NCBI GenBank assembly: GCA_002812745.2
Contig: NCSJ02000121.1
Coordinates: 56,472-120,471 of the forward strand
Length of the DNA: 64,000 bases
DNA from: Scytalidium lignicola
Lineage: Eukaryota > Ascomycota > Leotiomycetes
Direction of reading: 5' to 3'
A program made the translations under genes and the position numbers. The first letter of the stretch is position 1; every line of letters starts with the position of its first letter. The notes under the pieces are model-generated. The model saw nothing but the letters and a program-made list of their open reading frames with translations, did not search any database and was not told where the DNA came from. Of the stretch, positions 22,104 through 33,649 are shown one piece after another.

Positions 22104-22671
22104 ATAGAAAGATTTTTTTTCTGGCTCCTGTAAAATAGGGGCTAATGAATAATTTCCATAGAGAACTTAAGAAAACTTGAAAAAAGTATCAACCGATGTA
22201 TCGTGGAAGTAGACAAAATGATCTAAGTTAAATAGGACGCTCCTAATAATCTAAGAAACTATATAAGAGATATTATATTAATTAGCAACTTTTTACGGTA
22301 GAGTTGTTCATATCGAGCCGTAGTCGCTCATCGAAAGTCATAAGATATATTTTTTTCTTCATAGGAGTGAAGGATCCCTCGAAGTTTAAACCCAAAACCC
22401 AAAACCAAACTCCTTCCATAAATGCACATCAACGAACAGTCGAACCTAGACTGATAATCGCCAATCACCACCCGAAAACCGTATATAATGAAAAGCCCCC
22501 AAAAAAGAGAAACAAAGAGAGGAGAAACCATAGGATTCATATCCTGCACTGTCCCGTTGTCCGTTGCTAATCCTGTTTAAGTGCGTTCCCTGCCAGCCCC
22601 AAATCTGACAAACATCATAACGAAAGTATTACTTTTCCGTATAACCAGCGCGTAAATCGTTGAAACTCTTA
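22104..22671. other. convergent intergenic region
   Basis: Shared 3' region of the plus-strand dehydrogenase and the minus-strand F-box gene. AT-rich, with no gene or repeat seen. Confidence 0.6.
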
Positions 22672-23460
22672 TTAAATCTTGGCATAGTTGGGGTCACTCT
22701 CGTGCACACTCGTGGTGCGGAGTGGGTGTCGTCCACACCTCTTAGGTTTGCTAGGTTTCCCCCGATAGCAATCATCCGGTGCGCCGTTGGGTGCAATTTT
22801 TCCAAAGTTGCGCTTCATCGCACAGTACTCCACACCATCGCCCATCCAGGTCTTGATGTGTCGGTACAACTCGCACCGGTACATGCCGCAGTGCTTGCAT
22901 TCTTGCTTCCCGACAACCTCCCATGCGGATTCGAGCTTGTTGGGGCCGATCCGTCTCGTGTTCAGTGGCATCTTCGTGCCATGGATAGCACGGAAGACAA
23001 AGTAGAGGTTGCGTGCCGTGAGGCCGAGACATGTCGAGTCTATCTTGTCCAGGTAGCCGAAGATCTCGAGATGCAGTTCAGTAGGAAGAGTGTGAAGGGC
23101 TGGTCCCTCTCGAACCTCGGGGATCACGGAAAGACGCCGCGCAATCTCTGGAGTGATTTCAAAAGAAGGAAACTCGGGTGCCGGGGTGCTGCATTCCTCG
23201 CCGGAGTCTGTGTCCGTATTGTTGGCGATGGTCTCGTCATCGGAGCTGCTGCTCAGACTCTCGGTGTCAGAAGATGAGGCTCTCAATGTCCCCACTGGCA
23301 TCGGTCGCCGCGCGACTGAATCTTTTCCTGCTGTCTCAAGAGATAACTGGTGGAAGCTAGATTGTAGGAGGTCTGAGCCCTGCGTATCGATATATACATC
23401 GTTGGTGAGGGCGACCTGCGCCATAGCCTGCTCTTCGCTCGCCGAGAACTCGCAGTTCAT
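22672..23460 (-). CDS. F-box protein with C-terminal Cys motif
   Basis: Probable substrate adaptor of an SCF ubiquitin ligase; the target is unknown. One exon, 262 residues. The N-terminal 110 residues are Ser/Asp/Glu-rich and look disordered. The F-box lies around residues 121-163 (LHTLPTELHLEIFGYLDK...). The C-terminal 90 residues carry ECKHCGMYRCELY, a compact Cys cluster that could bind zinc, and end with several basic residues. No leucine-rich, WD or kelch repeats are present. Short F-box proteins with this type of tail are common in filamentous ascomycetes, and most are uncharacterised. The ATG at 23460 is the only one near the frame start. Confidence 0.8.
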   Translation of the reverse strand: MNCEFSASEEQAMAQVALTNDVYIDTQGSDLLQSSFHQLSLETAGKDSVARRPMPVGTLRASSSDTESLSSSSDDETIANNTDTDSGEECSTPAPEFPSFEITPEIARRLSVIPEVREGPALHTLPTELHLEIFGYLDKIDSTCLGLTARNLYFVFRAIHGTKMPLNTRRIGPNKLESAWEVVGKQECKHCGMYRCELYRHIKTWMGDGVEYCAMKRNFGKIAPNGAPDDCYRGKPSKPKRCGRHPLRTTSVHESDPNYAKI

Positions 23461-25633
23461 TTTGTTTTTGGTGTAATGATGTTTTAGAGAGCTGGTCGAG
23501 GCTGTTAAGCCGGACTCGAGTGTCTCGAGTCCAAGAGATTGAAATGGGGGGAAAATAGATGAATAGGTAGATTAACGGATTAGCCGAAGCACTCGTGGTG
23601 AGGAAGCCGAGGTGATAAACGGTCGTGCGAGCAACGAGTGGAAGCGGTAGCAAATTATAATATTATAGAGAGCGATGGATGGGTATATATATGTGCGTGT
23701 GTATAGAGTGGTGGAGAAAGAAGTACAACGGAGGGAAGGATTTGCATCAAATACCNTTTTTTTCTCTTTTTCGCTGGAGATGGGGAAGAAATGGTGGGAT
23801 GGAGAGTGACGAGTATTTTCGCGGTGGCAACGCTGGTCGTTCAGGGGGATGGGATCTGCAGTGCGGCTAGAGAGGGGCAGCGTGGACGCGCTAGTCCCAA
23901 ATGTCCCAAATGTCCCACAACCCTTTGCCCAAGAGCAACTCGCTCGTCTGCACTGCTGCTGTATGGATTCCGGCCAGAAATCTGCTATTCCAAGTTCGAT
24001 GGATCGCCGTCAGAAATGCACCACCCCACGAAAGATAAAAGATGCGGTCAAGAAAAGTAAGGCACGAGAGGATCTTGTTGAAAACGCTTGACATATCTTT
24101 CCTCCGATCTCTCGATGACTTTCTCCACTTAAAGTTGCGCGTTTTGCAGACAACAGAACACAACTTGTATGGCTGTATGGCAACACCTCAGCACACCTAG
24201 GTCGCGACATAGACAAAACATCCTTCTATAACTGTGCATCTGCCCAACAACCCATAGAATCCAGCAGAATCACCATCCTCACGAGCATCAACTTCACCAC
24301 CATCATTATCCACTGCCACAAACGATGCCAGTAACTATGTCGAGGCGTGGCCGACGGAGGTCTAGAATCGGGGGCAACCCTCCTCCGTAGCCGGGCTCTG
24401 TCGGGTCTGCTTGTGGGGGAGCGACCGCAGCGATCGGGGCCCCCAGACAATGCCCAAAACACCCTGTCGACAGCTTAAAAAACCTGCCCACCATCCTCAC
24501 GACCACCCAACCATCCACCACCGATGCACACCACGAGTCCACAACACACCACTGAACATTCCCTCTTTCGGTACTTGATCACTGAACTGGGGGTACGGAG
24601 GTACGGAGGTACGGAAGGTACGAAGACACTGCACGAGGAACTACTGTACTTGTATTATTCGGGGTTTATGCGAGTCATCTGACCTCACTACTACCCGTAG
24701 CCACAATCATCAAACTTATGAGCAAACTCTCCATGCGACAAGACTAGAAGCTCACAACTGCCGTTTGGAAGGGGGGGAAAGCTGCTCGTAGAGAAAATGA
24801 CGACAACAATGCTTCTGCACAGCATGCGCCCTGCTTTTGTGCTGCTCCAGAACAGCATTAAGCGTCCAATAGTGATGCTCCTGCTGCCAAAAACAATTTC
24901 CAAGATAAGTAACCCCGTCACGCATCAATCTATCTCTATCTGCTCGACGGCTTGGCCCAAGAGAGAGAGACTCAGGCGCCTGCATAAAGGGCGGATAATA
25001 TCTGCAGGACCAATGAATGGCCTGACGCCAGTGAGGCCCAACTTCCCGGTCCCGCCCAGCCAGTCCAGGCCGGTCTGAGACAAGTAAGGAATTCTTGTGT
25101 GACCAGTAGAGTACATAAGTACACAGTACATGAGAGTATGGCATTATCTGACAGAAATGGCAAGCCGGCGCCCCAAACACCAGGACAACCGGATGGTGCC
25201 ATGTCAATTATACGGGATGAGAACGTCATAGCTCTAGTTGCACCTGCGACGGCCATGATGGCGATGATGCCGAGAACCAAGTGTTTCCAGTTGACCGAAC
25301 GACAGAAGGTTCCCGAAGTTGGGGACGAGGACCTTGCATCCTCAAATCCAACGGCAGCGAGGCTAGCTCTGAACACCTCAACGCTGTGCAAATCAGGCAC
25401 ATACCAAGTACACCCTCCTAACACGCATATGCGCGCACACATCTACACATCGCTGTTATTGGTGCTGCTCATGCTGCTGAAACGGACTGTAAATTCGGGA
25501 ACGATGCCATACACCTACTCCATAAAAAAAACATATGCTACAAGCCAGGCGTAAAACCACTTTTTGATCAATCTTGCCTCTTCATTCACCCTGGCCACCC
25601 CAGTTCTTGCCTACATCCGCTCTGCCGCCTCCC
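23461..25633. other. 2.2 kb region without a supported gene
   Basis: Promoter and leader of the minus-strand F-box gene, then the 3' flank of the minus-strand dynein light chain gene. It has an isolated N at 23756 next to a T run and a short tandem repeat at 24592-24622. Open frames on both strands up to 156 codons are low in complexity and overlap each other, and I could not tie any to a family. Confidence 0.5.
24592..24622. repeat. tandem GGTACGGA repeat
   Basis: Three near-perfect head-to-tail copies of GGTACGGA followed by a degenerate fourth. Short minisatellite, no known role. Confidence 0.7.
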
Positions 25634-26297
25634 TCAAAGCCCAATCCAGATCACGCTGATAACAATGTCCAGTCCCTTGTCTTCCCCACCCTCATACTTG
25701 AAGCTCCACATCCCATCTGTCTTCTCGTTCCAGTAGCACCCGGAGGCACTGTGCATTCCTCTTCGTCCAGCATGTGGCGTGGTCTCAGTTGCAGAACCTC
25801 CCTCGCTCGATGAGTTGACTGGCTTGGGCTTGCTAAGGGATGATGTAGGGACGAGGTGCTGGATGATGGTGCTGTTGACAGCGAACTTGTAGTTGGGTGT
25901 GCCACCTGGAGGCGACGATTCGGAGATTAAGGCGCGCAGGATAGAGTTCTGGAAGGGGAGGAAGATGCGTTAGTAAAGGTGGAGATGATGAAAGGGACAA
26001 AACGCGTCTTTGAAGCACTCACAATAATTGCGGAGTTCCATCCCTCTGTTTTTGAGTGCTCGTAGTACTCCGCATTTCCTAACGCGCTCTGACAGGCCTG
26101 AAGAACACTCATACATCAGTCTTGTCCTGTGGGGAAGCATCATGTTTAAAAGGAGCTTGGATAAAGAGGGCTTACGTCTGTTGCGATTTGCTTGAGCCTC
26201 GTGAATGAAATTGGCGGTAAACAAGTTAGTATCCATTGCCTTTCCCAACGGTGTTCTCAGAGCTTACTGGTGTAGCAGTGGTAGATGGAGTTGCCAT
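25634..26297 (-). CDS. Tctex-1 family dynein light chain
   Basis: Light chain of cytoplasmic dynein (DYNLT/Tctex1 family), which binds the intermediate chain and cargo for minus-end transport on microtubules. Four exons on the minus strand (26268-26297, 26176-26190, 26023-26097, 25634-25948) encode 144 residues. Exon 2 is only 15 bases (QIATD). It is needed to join the N terminus to ACQSALGN in frame, and its upstream intron has the branch site TACTAAC. Family blocks are TDACQSALGN, EGWNSAII-NSIL, YKFAVNSTIIQH, HSASGCYWNEKTDGMWSFKY and the C-terminal strand VISVIWIGL. An insert of about 30 residues rich in Ser/Pro lies between two strands, as in other fungal members. No single long frame reveals this gene. 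A different acceptor for exon 2 is possible. Confidence 0.85.
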
Positions 26298-26894
26298 GTT
26301 TGCAACGGGCGCTTCAAGACTTTTGGGGAGGCCTTGATATAAAGCTGGCAATATCTATAGAGAGGGGTATTGGGAGGTTCTATGATTCCCAGCGTTACGG
26401 AGGACTAATTCCATAACAGGCCAAAGGCCAAAGCCCTGGCCCTCAAAGTGTCAACAAGCCACTCACGTGCTGGTTGTCTGGGGGTTAGCCACATTTAACC
26501 GTTTGGGGCAACGCGTGATCATATGTTTCATGCCTCAGGCACGAATTTTGGCTTCGTCCAATAATATGTTCATGATCGAGCACGTTGCTCGGCCCTGACC
26601 AGATAAACGCCATGCGTAGTCATATCAAGTGGAGTACCACTGAAGGTAGAGGAGGCTCGTGATGAAACCTAACAAACCTTGGATCCAGAAAATGCCTTTT
26701 ACTTTCTTCTCAGTTTTTTGACACAGGGCCGACAAGTGCTGCAACAACTTTAATTGAGTTCCAACGCTCCTCAGCAGCTCATCAATTGACCTCTGCGATC
26801 CTCTGTCTCATTCTCTCCATCTTCTAAACACAACATTCGAGCTTTCATCATACCCTCAAAAGCTCCAGCTAGCTCTCCAACAAACCTTGCAAAC
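26298..26894. promoter_or_regulatory. divergent promoter region, dynein light chain / VTC1
   Basis: 597 bases separate two divergent start codons. The half next to VTC1 is pyrimidine-rich (26800-26890). No named site can be assigned with confidence. Confidence 0.5.
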
Positions 26895-27441
26895 ATGTCC
26901 AGCCAACCCCTCCTTCAAGCTGGTCCAGGTACGTATCTCTCAACCTTGGCTGGAATATATCCCACCTCAACCCGGCATCCCTCGGATATCTTCATTTTCC
27001 CTTCAATAAACACCTTCTCCGTCACCAATTAAGCCCTCTGCTCCCCGACCCCGCTCTTTCAAAAGACTGACAGGCAAAACCCCAGGCAAAAGGATCGCTC
27101 TTCCCACTCGAGTCGAACCGAAGGTCTTCTTCGCCAACGAGCGAACTTTCCTCTCATGGCTCAACTTCACCGTCATCCTCGGCGCCCTCGCCATTGGCAT
27201 GCTGAACTTCGGTGACCGTCCAGCCTTCATCTCCGCCTTCCTCTTCACCCTCGTTGCCATGGTCACCATGATCTATGCGCTCTTCACGTACCATTGGAGA
27301 GCGAAATCCATCCGATTGAGGGGACAAGCTGGGTTTGATGACCGGTTTGGGCCGACATTTTTGGCTATCATCCTGCTGTTGGCTGTGATTGTTAACTTCG
27401 TGTTGAGGATTACGTATCGGGAGAAGGGTGGACATAAATAA
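26895..27441 (+). CDS. VTC1: vacuolar transporter chaperone subunit 1
   Basis: Small membrane subunit of the VTC complex that makes polyphosphate and moves it into the vacuole. Two exons, 26895-26928 and 27086-27441, give 129 residues, the family length. The N terminus MSSQPLLQ and the block [20 protein letters not shown] match Vtc1. Three hydrophobic helices follow ([50 protein letters not shown]), separated by [18 protein letters not shown], the basic loop typical of the family. There is no SPX or catalytic domain, as expected for this subunit. The split Gly codon across the intron supports the chosen splice sites. Confidence 0.95.
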
Positions 27442-28221
27442 ACGGCCCCGGGAAAATAAACAAGGCAACAAAGGGTTCTCGGTGTGCTCGGGAAGAGGAT
27501 GAGAGGGGGAATCGGAAAANGATGTAGGTATATATATATATATGTATTGTCTTACAACCGAAGCATATGAGGGGGTTCTTTTTTTCGGCACGGAATGGAG
27601 TTGCTTAGAGATTGAAGCATGTTGGATGATGGGGGAATGTTCGGCTGCAGAAATTGCATGGTGTGATGGCCGGTATGCGACTATGCGAGTATGGATCAAA
27701 GTATGGGGAAAATCCACCGGGAATTTTGGTGAGTTGTGGCTTTGCGGCGTTCATAGGGGCCAAATGTACTTCATATATTACTGCCAAAGGGTTACTAAGC
27801 TTTCACGGTTAATTTTATCATAACCAAAAATTTTTTCATTTCGCATTTGACTGGATTTCTCCGGAACGCCATTATAGTACAGCGTATGTTGTAAGCCTTT
27901 GTAGGTCAGACAACGGGTATCTCCATAATGCTATAAAGACATCCTTTTACTTCTCGATCCCACCCGTAACGCCAATGGTCTAATAGGAAAAGAAGCAGAA
28001 TAATCTTGGATGTGCTTATGGTTCAATACTCTCTGTGGTATTTGTTTGCTCACTACGAAGATTACGCTAATTAGCATCCAATCCCATGAAGATATTAAAA
28101 AAAAGTAATAAAAGGGAGTAAAAAGAGAAAGAAACTCGGCAGAATCAAAATCTTGCATGGAACAAAACCCGTATCTGAAGAAAATGGACAATTGAAGAGG
28201 AAATAGAAATAGATTAAAGAC
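27442..28221. other. convergent intergenic region, VTC1 / Alba gene
   Basis: 3' regions of two convergent genes. Contains an isolated N at 27520 and a TA run at about 27531-27543. A possible extra 3' exon of the Alba gene (27931-28171) would lie here, but it is weakly supported. Confidence 0.45.
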
Positions 28222-28941
28222 TTACCCATATGCTTTTCTTAGTTTGTCAATCCTAACACGTGAGAGGTATATTGTCATGACTGGAATGATCCTGTACTTT
28301 TCCTTGTTCTCAAGGGCTCTCTCGAACGGAGTTTGCATTGTTTCAAAGGTATTCGATTCCTCTCCTTCCTCTTGTTCTTCGCCCTCTTCTTCCATTCCCT
28401 CATCTACTCCAGTTCCTTCAACATCCACATCCATAGAATCACTATTCTTAACCTTGACTCCCTTAAACTTCTCCCTCGAACCCCCCGCTACCCTTTTTCC
28501 AACAACTTTATTATATTGAAACCACTTCCCTCCATTATCTGCAATGCAGCGCTTTACGATCTCCGCAATTGAGATCAGCTTTGCGGCATCCGCAGCCTTG
28601 GCATACAGCATGACGACTTGAGGTTTTGCAGGAGGGACGATCGGGAAGGTGGATAAGTCTTCCAGACACGCGTTCACTTTCTTCTGGATCTTGTTCGAGG
28701 AGATGATATGTTTTGGAATCACGTCGTAGGTATCGTCGAGTTCGGTGGCTGGTTGGAAGGAATCAACGGCGGCATTTTGATTTGAGAGGGTAGGATCTGA
28801 AGATGCTGCAGTTGGAGGAGTAGCAGTGGCTTGGTTGTTAACGGGAGAAATTCCTTGTTCGCGAAGTAACTTCTTTGCTCTTTTCTTGGCCGAAGTGCCC
28901 CTCTGGCCGCCTCTCTGGGCACATTCTTTTGTGCTTGCCAT
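28222..28941 (-). CDS. Alba-domain nucleic-acid-binding protein, possible RNase P/MRP subunit
   Basis: Likely RNA-binding protein of the Alba superfamily. Eukaryotic members include the RNase P/MRP subunits Rpp20/Pop7 and Rpp25/Pop6. A single frame of 239 residues starts at ATG 28941. The N terminus is basic (AQRGGQRGTSAKKRAKKLL). The Alba-like core runs from about residue 75 with ISSNKIQKKVNACLEDL, VVMLYAKAADAAKLISIAE, IVKRCIADNGGKWFQYNKV and, after an acidic insert, VMTIYLSRVRIDKLRKAYG. The insert of about 50 acidic residues splits the domain before its last strand. A strong donor (GGTAAGTC) overlaps the stop codon, so the C terminus could be extended by splicing. Which complex it belongs to is not shown by the sequence. 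Confidence 0.65.
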   Translation of the reverse strand: MASTKECAQRGGQRGTSAKKRAKKLLREQGISPVNNQATATPPTAASSDPTLSNQNAAVDSFQPATELDDTYDVIPKHIISSNKIQKKVNACLEDLSTFPIVPPAKPQVVMLYAKAADAAKLISIAEIVKRCIADNGGKWFQYNKVVGKRVAGGSREKFKGVKVKNSDSMDVDVEGTGVDEGMEEEGEEQEEGEESNTFETMQTPFERALENKEKYRIIPVMTIYLSRVRIDKLRKAYG

Positions 28942-31686
28942 CGTAAATTCTGGGGAATGGCGAGGCGGGGAATTGATGGACAGGTCTTGTCTGCGCGTCG
29001 GTGCAGAAAGAAGAAAAGGCTGAAGGGTTCAGCCTTGACCACTTTTTAGCGACCCTCCGAGCATTAACCTTGGAGCGTTCACTCAGTCACTTTGCAAGGC
29101 CAAGGGTCATTATAGCAATATTTCCAGGTTATAGAACGTTACGCTTCAGTGTACAAATCTAGGTGGTTGGTTATGGTAAGAGATACGCAATGGAGTTAAT
29201 ATCAGTTTTCTGTGATCTTTTAGGCTAGTTGACGCATAAGAAGTCGAAGCTCCAGTGTTGTGATTTTGTCAGCCTTGCGGTTTTTCTATCCACAGGCGGA
29301 GAGAAACTGGGGCAGTAGAAGCAGGATAAAAAATTTAAGTTACAAAGACAGAGTATTTGTTTTTTTACCCTGTTCAAATATTTCTCTTAAAATCTATTGG
29401 TCCTTTCAATACGCTAATTATTTTTATATCAAGGAACACGAGGTTCTAACTATTTTAACCCTCATTGACATTTATTCTTCAGCTTTACAGTAAAAGTCTC
29501 TCACATCTCCGATAGGGTATGCTATAATTAATTTCCCGAGTCCAATAGGTGCTGTGTCCAGGCTCACGAGCAACGTGCTATCTGTATTGGTGTGTACTTA
29601 TAAGTGAATCTGGAGGCCACGAGAAGGCAGCAACCCGAGTCATTGGTGCTAATTTCTTAGCAACCTCTGATTATAGCCGCCATGGTCAAGGTGGCTTTCC
29701 AGAAATGATTCATCAGGCTTTGGATTTGCTTTTCGTATTGTATGGGGTCTGGGGGGGTACTTGGTGCTGGGATTCGCGAGTGGCAGGCTGAACAGGCAGA
29801 TGCTGGTGAATCATGCGAGTTCTCCACTCAAAGCTCTCGAAGCTGTCATTGAGAAAAAACCTAGATACGTACGAGGACGTTTCAAGTGAAGATAAAGCAA
29901 AAGACCGGCTTCTACAAATGATTATCTGCAAATATCTGAGAGTGAAGTTCTAGGTTCTCTTAATTCTGAACTTTGGCGACTCAGGGACGTTCAACACTGA
30001 AAAGGAATTAACTTTACACAAAAAGTAAACGTATATAAATCTTGGCAGTTGCAAGCTTATTAGAGGAACTATGTACCAACCACGTAGTTATTATTTCTAC
30101 TTTTCCATAACGTAAACTAGAAACATGTCAAACGTGTGACATATTTCAAAAGTGAGTACTGTTCGATATAAAACAGGATGGGAATACGAGCATGAATCAG
30201 GTAACTATTGAACGTTTGCTGACTAAACTATTTGATGCATGCGCATGTAATATAAATTATAACTTACACAACAGTCTCTCTGTCTTAGCATATCAAACAA
30301 GGATCCAATATATCCAAGAGACCTTTGTTTAGCGTGCACATGACATTGACGTGGCACACTTTGCCTCCTCTCACCTCAGAGGTCCCTCTGCGGGGCTGAA
30401 ATGATCAATCAGATTCACTATATGTACTCACCGTTAGGCTTTGGGGGTTGACCTCTTTGTTTGGTTGACACAGAAAGTATTTCAACCTATTAGGTACATC
30501 ATTGGAGCTGCAGAAGAGAACATTGCCCCTATTTCCAGACCGTGCTGCGAAACGATTGGGTTGGATTGAATACACCAACCCGGACTAGAAAATGGGGAAC
30601 ACAGTTGCACCAAGGAATATGTGATTTAGAGTACCTCGGGCTGGCTTTAGAGAAGATAGTGACCCATTCATTCCGTGATCTAGATAGAAAGAGCAATATC
30701 TAGAGATCCACAGGGATCATACGATAAGACTAGGCAAATCTTCTGACGGATGTCTGTAAATGTGCTCTCACGAGATACGTCGGCAATTTTAAAGCACTAA
30801 CTAGAAAACAGAATAGATCTATCCACCCGCAAAAGGAGGGGTATTTTGGGAAGGCTGCTGTCGAAGTTTTGCGGATATTAGAGAAGGACACACATATTGT
30901 GAATGAACCAACAGGTTGGATAAGGTGAAAAAAACGGGGGAAAAAAGAGATAATTAAAATGGAGAAATGGCAGAAGGGTTTTGTAGAAGTGATGTTGCCT
31001 AGGCATCTTGAAAGAAATACTCGTAGTTTTGACTTAAGTTACAGCATAAGGTGTGTGTGTGGAATGAAACAATCCCCCATGTATAAAATCACATGATCAT
31101 ATTGATGCGGACACGCCATGTAATAGATTCCGGCGCTGGGCGCTTGGCGATTCCTGCATGTCCCATCGCAGGCAACAGGGGGAGGGTTTCCACCACACAG
31201 ATCGCAAATGCAACACATCAGGACAGTACAATGCCGTACCGTAGATGCCGTTGCTGCTTCATGCTCTTTTGGTGTGCCAGGTAGGCGGATTTCCCACAGG
31301 GCAGCCTTGAGCGTGGTGGATGGACGCTGCGCTGATTTGAGGCCTTTTGACTTTTGACTCTAGGCAGCTCAGGACAAGAGTGTGTGATGTTGCATTCATG
31401 ATATCTGGAGCCTTACAGCTTAGCTCATTTTCCACGAGTATTGCAATTTCGCAGCCTGAATAATATTGAGCAGTACGGACGTACAGTAGAGAGCTTTTTA
31501 TGGGGGTTGTGTTTATAGTCGCCAGCTCAAGACGGCTCATATGGGTCCCGTACCAAGTTACGGCCACATCTGGGGGCCTTTCTGCGGCCACGAGTGGGCG
31601 AGACGATTGCCCCATCTGGGACTAAGCACATTGCAGAGGAAAGCTGGAAAGCAAGCAGAACCTAAAAGTGTGTCTCTGTCCCGTAC

Positions 31687-31700
31687 GTACTGTACAGTAC
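31687..31700. repeat. perfect 14-base palindrome GTACTGTACAGTAC
   Basis: Self-complementary over its full length. A related 12-base palindrome (TACAGTACTGTA) lies 226 bases downstream. Could be a protein-binding site or chance; no gene start is close. Confidence 0.5.
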
Positions 31701-31925
31701 TGGTAGTGGGATGGGAGTCTCGGGGATAAGCAGCAAAGGAACTGAAATCCACTTCCCAGAACTTGCTTTCTGGAATCATGATAGCCGCAAGCCGAAACGA
31801 ATCGCAGTCCCGGCAGTGGAGCTTTTTGACAAGCATGCACGGTTAAAATGGTGAATTGGATTGTCATTATTGAGATGATTTATTGAGATGATCACGCTAT
31901 GTAACAGAGATGGCAGAGAAATACC

Positions 31926-31937
31926 TACAGTACTGTA
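31926..31937. repeat. perfect 12-base palindrome TACAGTACTGTA
   Basis: Shares the core TACAGTAC with the palindrome at 31687-31700 and with the desert motifs near 12.57 and 13.69 kb. Confidence 0.45.
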
Positions 31938-32870
31938 TGAAAGTGACGAACCCAAAATTCCGTATCGGGAGTCAAAACGTGATTTGGATTTTCCGTTGCT
32001 GTCAAACAATTGAATGATCTTCTGCAGAAGCTTCTGTTACAATCTGACGGATCCGCAGGCTTTGACGGGCTGCCGGCCAACCGAGCGAGCGCAAACCCCA
32101 GGCAATCGGCGTTTAGTGCGAGAATTGATGGGGCCAAATGTCCAACGATGTCCCACGATTGTTCGACGACCTTGTCGTGGTGTGGCTGCCTTATCGCGCC
32201 TTACCTCAGCCAAAGCAGTCTCGGCAAGGCACCAACCAGTGCTGGGCCTTGCGCTGCCAAACCCAGCCTGGTTTAGCGTGGGACCAAAGGCCCTTGCACT
32301 CGCCACCCCTTGCTTCCATGGGCGCGCATCCGTCTGGCTGGTCGGGGGCTGGATCTAGCGCCATTGGCCAGGATTGAAGTGGACCAGGCTCGTATGGGTC
32401 GCTTGGCGGGGGCCTACGGTAGCTGGTTTAGCGGCAGTCTGGCTTCTCTTCCCCTTCGCCCAGCTGCTGCAATGAATCTCGCCAGCCGCGTGCGACGCAG
32501 GGTGTTTCCCCCGGGCAGACCTTCACGTCCACGGACCACCCCCTTCCTTTTCCCTTTTCCATGCCCCGTAATATTACTGTATTATTTCGTTATTATTGAC
32601 CCAGCCAGAGAGAGAGAGAGAGCGAGCGCCCAGAAAGCCAGAAGTCCCCCCAAACAGTTTGCTGAGACCCCCCCCCAAATCTCGGTCGGCCTGCTTTATC
32701 CCAATTTCCTCCACTGCAAAACTTTCCCCTTTCCCTCCTCCTGATACCTCCCCCTCGGATTCTTACAAGTATTATTTGCCTTACGACTTTTAATATTACA
32801 CAAAAAAAAGAAACGACACGATAACTTTGACGATACTTTCAACGCTGTTCGACTTTTACGACCGCGTCTG

Positions 32871-32897
32871 CTCTCTCTCTCTCTCTCGCTCTCTCAC
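32871..32897 (+). promoter_or_regulatory. CT dinucleotide tract in leader
   Basis: Almost perfect CT repeat about 750 bases upstream of the AHC1-like start, inside a broadly pyrimidine-rich stretch. Composition resembles the tract before the kinase gene. Confidence 0.35.
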
Positions 32898-33649
32898 ACC
32901 GATTCTGCCCTCCTCTTCCTCCTTCCAGGCCCGGCTCCGACGCCAGTTCTGTTGTTGCACCCCCTTTCCTGCTAGCTTTATCAGCAGCAGCACGTTAGCA
33001 ACTTTCGCGCGACCGTCTTTCAAGGCGGCGACCGCCTCGCTCTCTTCTCGTCTCGCCTGGCCCCATCTCGCATCTCCCTTATCCCCAATCCTCCCTCTTG
33101 TCGTCGTCACCATTTCGACTCTCCCTAATTCCCTCGCAAAAACCACACGCCACGACGGCAACCTTCTCCAACCACCACCCATTTGTTTTAATATTCCTCT
33201 CCGATCTTGTAATATCTAATATTCCNTTTTTTTATTATTGTTGTACAAATCTTCGGCAGCGGCTTTTTGGGTTCGGTTTTCACGGCTTTTTAGGTGTTGG
33301 TTTTCCTCATTTTCCATTCGTGTTGCGACGTCAGCAGGTGCCCGACCGCAGCCGATCGATATATTCTCACCCAAACCTTGCCGCGAAACAAACGTTTGAT
33401 TTACGCCGCCAGATAACTGACCACGCCTCGTTCAACCTTGCGCGACTCGCTCTCTGGATTTGCTTTGGATTTCGGGGAATCTCGCTCATGACTGAACCTG
33501 CGCAACGGCCATAGAAGCGCCGCACGAGTTTTCTTTTGTCGCCCCAAGGCCCACGATCCCTGGCCCGCATGCGAATGTTTCGCCTCTCTTCTTGGATCTC
33601 GGACTCTAGGGGTTGCGACCGGGACGTAAATGGAGAGGTCGACCACAAG

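Larger units (their letters stand above)
28942..33649. other. 4.7 kb gene-poor region and AHC1-like leader
   Basis: No supportable gene. About 29.0-31.1 kb is AT-rich with frequent stops on both strands. About 31.1-32.6 kb has mixed composition, with two palindromes built on TACAGTAC. From about 32.6 kb the sequence becomes pyrimidine-rich and looks like the promoter and a long 5' leader of the AHC1-like gene, with CT repeats at 32871-32897 and an isolated N at 33226 before a T run. Short frames in the leader could act as upstream ORFs. Confidence 0.5.

Noticed and set aside
27931..28191. Separate small gene downstream of the Alba gene
   Set aside because: The frame has no ATG of its own in a good context and is better explained as 3' sequence or an optional extra exon of the Alba gene.
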